Of a stretch of 64,000 nt of DNA, positions 57,937-64,000 are shown one piece after another. The stretch lies in NCBI GenBank assembly GCA_003999685.1, contig CP021232.1, positions 496,001-560,000 on the forward strand, in the 5' to 3' direction. Under the pieces are notes generated by a model. It searched no databases. It worked only from the letters and a program-made list of their open reading frames with translations, and had not been told where the DNA came from. This stretch comes from Taiwanofungus camphoratus. Taxonomy: Eukaryota; Basidiomycota; Agaricomycetes; Polyporales; Taiwanofungaceae. How positions within the stretch are numbered: the first letter of the stretch is position 1; every line of letters begins with the position of its first letter. A program made the position numbers and the translations under genes.

Positions 57937-59683
57937 ATGCGGCCGTCGTACTTTCCCGGCGATGGTCCCGCAGTACTCGACCTGGCCGTGCAACGACCAG
58001 GTCACGATCGATTCAATTGTCCTAAGAGTCCACAATTTAGCGAAACGTCGCACTCTCTATTCCATTCATCATACACTTCAGAAGTTAACCATTCACGATG
58101 GCAAGCTCTCAGGACTCAGACGAGAGAGAGCTCAAACAGTAGCTCGCACTTGATGAACTATGATGGCCTATCGCCCTTACTAGTTCCAACACAGGACTAC
58201 TTTGACGGCGTTTTCAACGATCCACAATGGACTACGTCTCCACAGATAAGGCCTCATCCCAGCTCTTCTCCCCGTCATCGTCCGGCATTCTCTCGCAGTA
58301 CGCCAGGTATTGTTGAGTCCACACCTCTATCTCCCCTGCTTCCGGACAGTGGCATGCCATCACCAGCTCTTCCTGTTCTCTCTCCGCATGCCTCTGAGCG
58401 CTCTCGCCGGTCAACCACACGTAAACGCAGGCGTTCTCGTCTCATTGTACCGGCATTCATGAACTCTCGAGCGTCTTGGCTTGCCCTATACTTCGCGTTC
58501 AACCTTGGCTTAACCCTCTACAACAAAGTCGTATTAGTGCGCTTCCCATTCCCCTATACCCTGACTGCATTGCATGCACTCTGTGGGAGCGTCGGCGGGT
58601 GGTTACTGCGCCGCCGCGGAGCCTACATCCCCGCGCAGTTGACGACAAGAAATTACGGCGCATTGGCTGCGTTCAGTGTCCTTTACGCAATAAACATTGC
58701 TGTGAGCAACGTCTCCCTCGAGCTGGTTACCGTACCTGTGAGCATTCTCTACAATGAATTGTGAATCATTATTGAGTGCCGATTCTATGCTTCGCGATGG
58801 ATAGTTTCACCAGGTAGTGCGCGCGGCAACGCCGATTTTCACTACTGTCCTATCTGTGCTATTCTTTGGTACACAGTTTAGCAGAATCAAAATTCTGACC
58901 CTCGTGCCCGTCATGGCCGGCGTGGCCCTCGCGTGAGCTTCACTCTTTGCTGCTTCAAAACTGCCAGATACTCAAATGGGTTCACCTGGCTCGTCATATA
59001 GGACATATGGTGACTATTATTTTACCGTGTGGGGCTTTCTTCTCACCCTCCTCGGCACATTTCTCGCCGCACTGAAAACGATATATACCAACGTTCTTCA
59101 GTCATCACCGCCGCCCGACTCGACTGCTAAAGCAGTCACGCATCCATCGACTGGCATCTTTCTGCAGCCGTCACACATTCTTCCGCCGAGGCTGTCTCTC
59201 CATCCGCTCGACTTATTGACGCGGATATCGCCCTTGGCCTGCGTGCTGTGCTTGCTTTACGCATGTTATTCTGGGGAGCTTGGGCGGGCGCGTCACTCTT
59301 TCGCTCAGTCAGAGGGAATAGGTGGAACACGAGTGCTAATTTTACTTGGCAATGGCGCGATCGCGTTCGGACTTAATGTCGTAAGTTTGAGCGCGAACAA
59401 ACATGTTGGTGCCCTAAATATGACCGTTGCCGGTATGTTCACGATGAAGCATCATATTTCCGGTCTGTTCTGACATCACGAATTGTGTATAGCGAATGTC
59501 AAGCAAGCCTTAACGATTTTGTGCGCTGTCGCCCTCTTCCACTTGACGATTACGCCCATGAACGCGCTCGGGATCGTCATCACGCTTGCAGGTGGGGCGT
59601 GGTATGCGTGGGTTGAATATCTCGACAAAATGGCAAAGAGAGCACAAACTAAAAGGGTGCTCACGAGCGCTGGTTCATCGTGA
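57937..59683 (+). CDS. DMT/TPT-family nucleotide-sugar or triose-phosphate transporter
   Basis: Multi-pass membrane transporter of the drug/metabolite superfamily, probably Golgi or ER. The ATG at 57937 (MRPSYFPGDGPAVL) gives a long Ser/Pro/Arg-rich cytosolic N-terminus of about 170 residues; MNYDGLSPLLVPTQDY downstream is an alternative start. Membrane part: WLALYFAFNLGLTLYNKVVL, FPYTLTALHALCGSVGGWLL, AAFSVLYAINIAVSNVSLEL, then after an intron VVRAATPIFTTVLSVLFFGT and VPVMAGVALA. Next come YYFTVWGFLLTLLGTFLAAL with KTIYTNVL, and LLGNGAIAFGLNVVSLSANK; the last exon has VKQALTILCAVALFHL and MNALGIVITLAGGAWYAWVE. The stop is TGA at 59681-59683. The NKxV and K-T-I-Y-N/T-V-L signatures match fungal TPT-domain proteins. 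The substrate cannot be read. Confidence 0.92.
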
Positions 59684-60423
59684 TTGTGCGGATCAAGGAG
59701 CAGTTTTGGACTTGTTATGGGATCAGGACTTGGATCAGGGACACAACTATATCTGTATCAATTAATCATGTATTGTTATCTGTACTGGCTTTGTCATTTC
59801 CTCACAAGCTCTCATAGTAAGTATCAGACGTTCACATGAACATTCTAATCACATTCTTTCACCGGGTTATGCTTGTATATATGTGTGGCCTGTCCGCAGC
59901 TCGATCATAATATGACTAGGAACCGTGGCTATTGAAGTTATGGAAACCTGAAACGACCGCCATTATGATGTATGCATGCGCCAGCCTCGTCGCGTATTCT
60001 GTTCATTGCATCTCAATGAGTGAAGATGAGTCTCGTATTGCAGTTTCGAATACCTCTATAATGCATGGCCTCAGTGCATAAGTTCATAGATCATCTCTGA
60101 GTCTGTCCATCCTGATCAGTGATGCGAAGCATTGCGATGGTCACTGCGGAGGCTTCTTCATATTCTAGATAACACGTGCGGGACCGAACAACAATTGATC
60201 CCAGAAAAGATGATATTTCTAGGTGGCTAGTCTCAGCGACTGTACCATAAAAAAGACCACATGCCATTGGATCATGCCTGTTCTTCTGAAAAGACTCCGA
60301 ATGGGTAATGTCCTTGCATCAGTCATGAGTTGGTCCTCAAGGAGGAAACGACACTGAATGCCAACATCGGGAAAAATCAGGGTGGCTCCCGGTGCTACAG
60401 CTACTACAGCCAGATTTGTAGCA
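59684..60423. other. Intergenic, no gene seen
   Basis: 3' flank of the transporter and of the unassigned minus-strand gene. No repeat or RNA gene recognised. Confidence 0.4.
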
Positions 60424-61422
60424 CTATATAGTGCTATAGATTGGGTAGGTAGCACATCCAGCTACATAGTTACCTGCATTTTTCCTGATGAATGCTATAA
60501 GCATCCGTAAACCATGAACGCCTGTGCATGGTGCGATTCTTGTCGACGGTATCCCCCAGACAATATGCGTCGAAGGCAATTGGCAAGCTTGCGGTGGCTT
60601 TGTGGTCCAGGGCAAGACAACATCGCTCCGAAGGTTCCTCACTGGCAGTGCAAGTGACACGCATAATCGGTGACACATTGGGGAAGACGTTGCATGGGCC
60701 GATAGAAGATCGCAATAGTTTAGGATGAAAGACGCAAGGATTTCAGGAGGTAGCTGCATTTCTGCAAAAACAAACGGCAGACTGTAATCTTGTGCCGTAT
60801 TCTTCAGCGAGGCAAACAACAGGGGATCGTCATCACTAGCATGGACTAGAGGGTGCATGAAATGAGGAGGAATCGCACTTTTCGCGTACAATCCATGATG
60901 GATAAGTTTAACTTCGGCGGACATCAAAGCAATGTGGACGTAAACCTTGTGGAAATTTGGGCCGTTTCTTCCAGAGATATTAGGTGCATTCGGGCGATGA
61001 GCCTTCATATACGTTTGGCGAAACCTCAAGGTGAGTAAATATCATGATCAAAGAAAACTCATTTTTGCGAGAATTCACGAGGGTTCGGCGCTGTCCACCG
61101 CGAAATCTAGGGGTGTGAAGAAATATTCGCCATAAACATGCAGGATTAAACCGCATTATTGTCGATAAAGAGAGTAATAACACGTACCAGGAATTGCACA
61201 CGGAAGCGATCTCAGCGACTTGGTTGGCTGCATCACGTACGTAGATCGTTTTGATTGTGTCATGGTACAGCCGTGCTGTTCGCAAAGGGCGTGCATCCAA
61301 TGTCGGTTCTCGGAATAATGTTGAAGACGAATATAGAACGTAAAAGCAAGGATCTTTACTCACATGCGGACGGACGGCGGAGGACCTGGACCCCTAAAGT
61401 TTCTTGGGTCAAGTTTCCTCAT
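60424..61422 (-). CDS. Unassigned protein, possibly F-box/LRR-like
   Basis: Not recognised with confidence. A likely first exon at 61422 reads MRKLDPRNFRGPGPPPSVR before a gtgagtaaag donor. Middle frames read LDARPLRTARLYHDTIK and RDAANQVAEIASVCN, then RFNPACLWRIFLHTPRF. The long 201-codon frame (60424-61029) contains NFHKVYVHIALMSAEVKLIH, MHPLVHASDDDPLLFASLKN, PFVFAEMQLPPEILASFILN and CVSLALPVRN. The regular Leu/Pro spacing and the sequence PPEILASFILNYCDLL recall mushroom F-box-associated proteins, but no clear F-box is seen. Splice phases between exon 1 and the middle frame did not resolve. Could be a damaged copy of such a family gene. Confidence 0.4.
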
Positions 61423-63170
61423 TGGTGAGCCCCCTCTCAGAACAGTGTAAGTATACTGAGTAGCATACTAGTACCGTATAGTAGTGGGACCATGGCTAAA
61501 TATATAACAACATCTGTCACCGGCGTTTCTCATTGTTCGGCTTGAAATTCACGTCTTCTGGAGCATTTCCTTCGTTTTGAACGATCTTTTCTGATATCCT
61601 GATACCAAGCACGAAACGGATTACATCTGGAGAAATTGAGACAGAAACGGTCAGATATTGTCCAAAGATTATATGTACCTAAGTCAAGTACTTAGGGAAA
61701 CACGAACGCGTCGATCGATGGCACTTCAACTTATTTATGATCTGTATCATCCAAAGTGTAACAAAATATTTTGATTTGCTTAGTTTATTCTCATTTTGAT
61801 ATCTATTTTATTTACGAGTCTTAACATACTTATTTAAACATGGTCATTCAATTTGGAAGGCTCACAAATCCATTCAAAAGTTGGCTTTTAGAACGCAAGA
61901 TTGGAATATGTAAGGCAAATTCGATAACCCTCCTTTGAATTACGACCCGATTAGGCCATGTGATTGCTGCTTACCTGCTGCCAGTACATGCAGACTTTTG
62001 CATCGCCGTGCGCGCGCCGCGATAGATTTCGAGCAAAGCTCTTAATATGCATATGCTTCACAAGCTTCACAATTCGTGCCCCTCCGTATCGGACATCTGT
62101 TCAACTCGCCAGTTAGAACTACCGAGGTCAGATAATAGCGACACTCAACCTCCCACATTGGACGCACTCTGCACTCTGCCAAGACTTCGTGGAGGCATGT
62201 GGCCCGAACCATAGCCTTGAACAAAAAGTAAGCCTGCTATTCTGAGCCATCGAGGTCCATCAATGTGACGAAAGATCGGCGATGTCATGAATCAGGCAGT
62301 AAAACGAGGATGTGCTCTAGACTATCGAGATGTAACAGAAATGACACGATCCTTTGACACCTGTCCCTCGATATTGAGAGTGCATGCAGCAATGCTACTT
62401 ACGTGACCATGCATGCCGCTGCTGCAACAAACAGAGGATGTTATCTTCTTCTCTCAGCGAGGAGATAGGACATGTATACCCGAATTATTCAATTGTGTTG
62501 CCGCGGATCTACAACAGACCAGCAATACCGGGGCAAATTGCGGTCTGTCTAGATCCATCTTTCCACCCACAAGCCCTGCGAGGACCACGATTAGGGTTTG
62601 CAGAAAGTGTCTGGACCACTATTCTATGAACGCTCTCAACAACCGTTTCTCGGCAAGGGATTGACATCCATGGGATCAACGCTGCTTCAGTAGCAGGAGA
62701 AAATGTAAGCTATCCTCTAATCATTGGGTGGCCAGGACAGATTTTATTGATTTTATACATGACTTTTGAGTAACGTTGATGACTGGTAATCTCATCAAGA
62801 TATGACCGGAGGATCGCCATCGACAAACGTCTTTTACATTCTGGTATACGGCGATCTCGGACAGAGCTGCCACTGCTTTGCGTACACCCTTGCGTGTTAT
62901 CACAAGTACCCATGCCACTGTGCTTCTCCTGTTCGCAACCGCCTACTTGGCGGTCCTCACCCGCAGGGCATCTTCGAGCTATGGTCCTATATGGATATGT
63001 TGTCACGAGGTAAACACGATGCGACCTTCCGCTCTTCTATAAGCGCGTGCATATTCGAAATAGGTTCTACACGAGTACAAATATCAACCCCTCTGTGGCA
63101 CAGTCCCTACAGCAAGTCCTCTTTTCCCTCCGACATCTCGACATACCCCTCCTGCTAGGTGCTGTGCACA
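61423..63170. other. Intergenic, AT-rich, no firm gene
   Basis: Strongly AT-rich from 61.7 to 61.95 kb (tattttgatttgcttagttt and similar). A plus-strand frame at 62413-62664 is open but unrecognised. The right end holds the promoter of the WASP-family gene, with a C/T-rich run (ccctccgacatctcgacata) before its ATG. Confidence 0.45.
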
Positions 63171-64000
63171 ATGACTGCAATGACCGCTCCAGGATCTCCA
63201 TCCTCATCAAACCTTTCTCAAGACAGTAAACGCCACATCCTTTCCCAGCTCCCAGCGGACGTGAAAGTCATCGCTGCTGCCCCTGCCAGAGTATACCACG
63301 CATCTTTCGGAGCCAGGCAAGACTCTTGGACATACACAGGATTGCAAGGAATGCTTGTGTTTGGTCGCGATCGAGTCAAAGTATACGCCGACCGAAAGTT
63401 GGGCACCGGACCCGGGACGAGCTTTGAGCATAATTACTGGTTCCGCCTTATAGACACCACCGGGAGAGGAGTAATATGGATACACCAGATTCCTGATAAT
63501 TTCCAATACCAGCTGGATAAGCCATTTTTTCACGTCTTCCCAGGAAAGGTCTGTTCATTCTTAATTGTGTTCAACCTACGATTCCTGATTATTTATCTAG
63601 ACTCGGATGTTTGGCTTTCGTTTCGATGAAGACCTGGATGCGGAAAAATTCTATAGGAAGATCACGAGTCGGCTGCAAATCACCGGTGATTGCATTGTTC
63701 CATGATCCTTCTTACCTATTCTGACTATGTTTATCTAGTACCATCTCCTCAGAAGATCAAGAAATCAATGTCACCGACATCATCACGAAAGAAGCAACTA
63801 ACTCCGTCTATGATATCCTCGCCGGCCCCGGGTACTTTTGTTCATGTGACGCATGTGGGCTACAGCCAGGACGGCAACATTGAGGCCTCAGATAACGTCG
63901 AACCGGGCTGGACATTGATATTGGAGGAGCTGCAAGGTCACGGAGTGAATGAGAAGATGGTTACGGAGAATATGGACTTCATCGAGGGCTTCCTTGCTGG
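63171..64000 (+). CDS. LAS17: WASP-family actin regulator (WH1 + CRIB), cut by window edge
   Basis: Activator of Arp2/3-driven actin assembly at cortical patches. The ATG at 63171 opens MTAMTAPGSPSSSNLSQDSK. The WH1/EVH1 domain reads PARVYHASFGARQDSWTYTG, LQGMLVFGRDRVKVYADR, WFRLIDTTGRGVIWIHQIPD and YQLDKPFFHVFPG. An intron then leads to GFRFDEDLDAEKFYRKITS. After another intron comes a CRIB/GBD motif, SMISSPAPGTFVHVTHVG, preceded by a basic patch (SRKKQLTPS) and followed by LILEELQGHGVNEKMVTENM, which fits the autoinhibitory segment. The proline-rich and VCA regions lie past the edge. Presence of CRIB is notable because budding-yeast Las17 lacks it; basidiomycete and animal WASPs keep it. 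No disruption seen. Confidence 0.92.

Noticed and set aside
62710-63006. 98-codon minus-strand frame
   Set aside because: Family-less, stop-flanked and overlapping plus-strand frames of similar length; no splice logic.
1-64000. tRNA, rRNA, LTR retrotransposon or Polinton-like element
   Set aside because: No cloverleaf-type B-box context, rRNA core sequence, long direct terminal repeats, or reverse transcriptase/integrase motifs were found by reading both strands.

Overview
The window is nuclear DNA of a mushroom-forming basidiomycete (Agaricomycetes). Every gene is cut by many short GT-AG introns of about 45-80 bp. The gene content also fits: a fungal-type sesquiterpene synthase, several cytochrome P450s, a COMT-like O-methyltransferase, and an SNF5 with a C-terminal GATA-like zinc finger. 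Species cannot be named from the sequence alone.

Layout, left to right. (1) 1-11.1 kb: an O-methyltransferase running off the left edge (-), an Hcs1/SMUBP2-type helicase (-), then a divergent pair made of a cytochrome P450 (-) and a sesquiterpene synthase (+) sharing a 486-bp promoter. This looks like a small terpenoid locus with one housekeeping gene inside it. (2) 12.9-26.6 kb: a housekeeping block of VPS15 (+), threonyl-tRNA synthetase with a likely mitochondrial leader (+), CstF-64/Rna15 (-), a small heat-shock protein (+) and a 31-codon cysteine-containing mini-gene (-). (3) 26.7-31.6 kb: an unassigned membrane-type gene, a small inverted-repeat element, a coiled-coil protein (+) and an eroded P450 (-). 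(4) 31.9-38.2 kb: a very large SNF5 subunit of the SWI/SNF remodeller (-), with a C/T-rich leader upstream on its sense strand. (5) 39.7-43.5 kb: gene-poor DNA, including 1,184 bp without a single CpG, the mark of an old methylated repeat. (6) 43.5-48.0 kb: an intact P450 (+) and a UbiA-type prenyltransferase (-), with a 512-bp inverted-repeat transposon between them. (7) 48-55 kb: accessory DNA with a pirin gene destroyed by two different DNA transposons, further small elements, and three copies of a 47-bp imperfect palindrome. (8) 55.3-64 kb: a RING-finger protein (-) and a nucleotide-sugar/triose-phosphate-type transporter (+) that diverge from one promoter, an unassigned gene (-), and the start of a WASP-family actin regulator (+) cut by the right edge.

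How it fits together. Housekeeping genes (VPS15, ThrRS, CstF-64, SNF5, WASP) form a stable frame. Two metabolic islands (methyltransferase/P450/terpene synthase; P450/prenyltransferase) and transposon-rich gaps lie between them. Exon structures were read by eye from splice consensus and protein-family fit; outer boundaries are firmer than individual introns. I saw no tRNA, rRNA, CRISPR array or LTR element.
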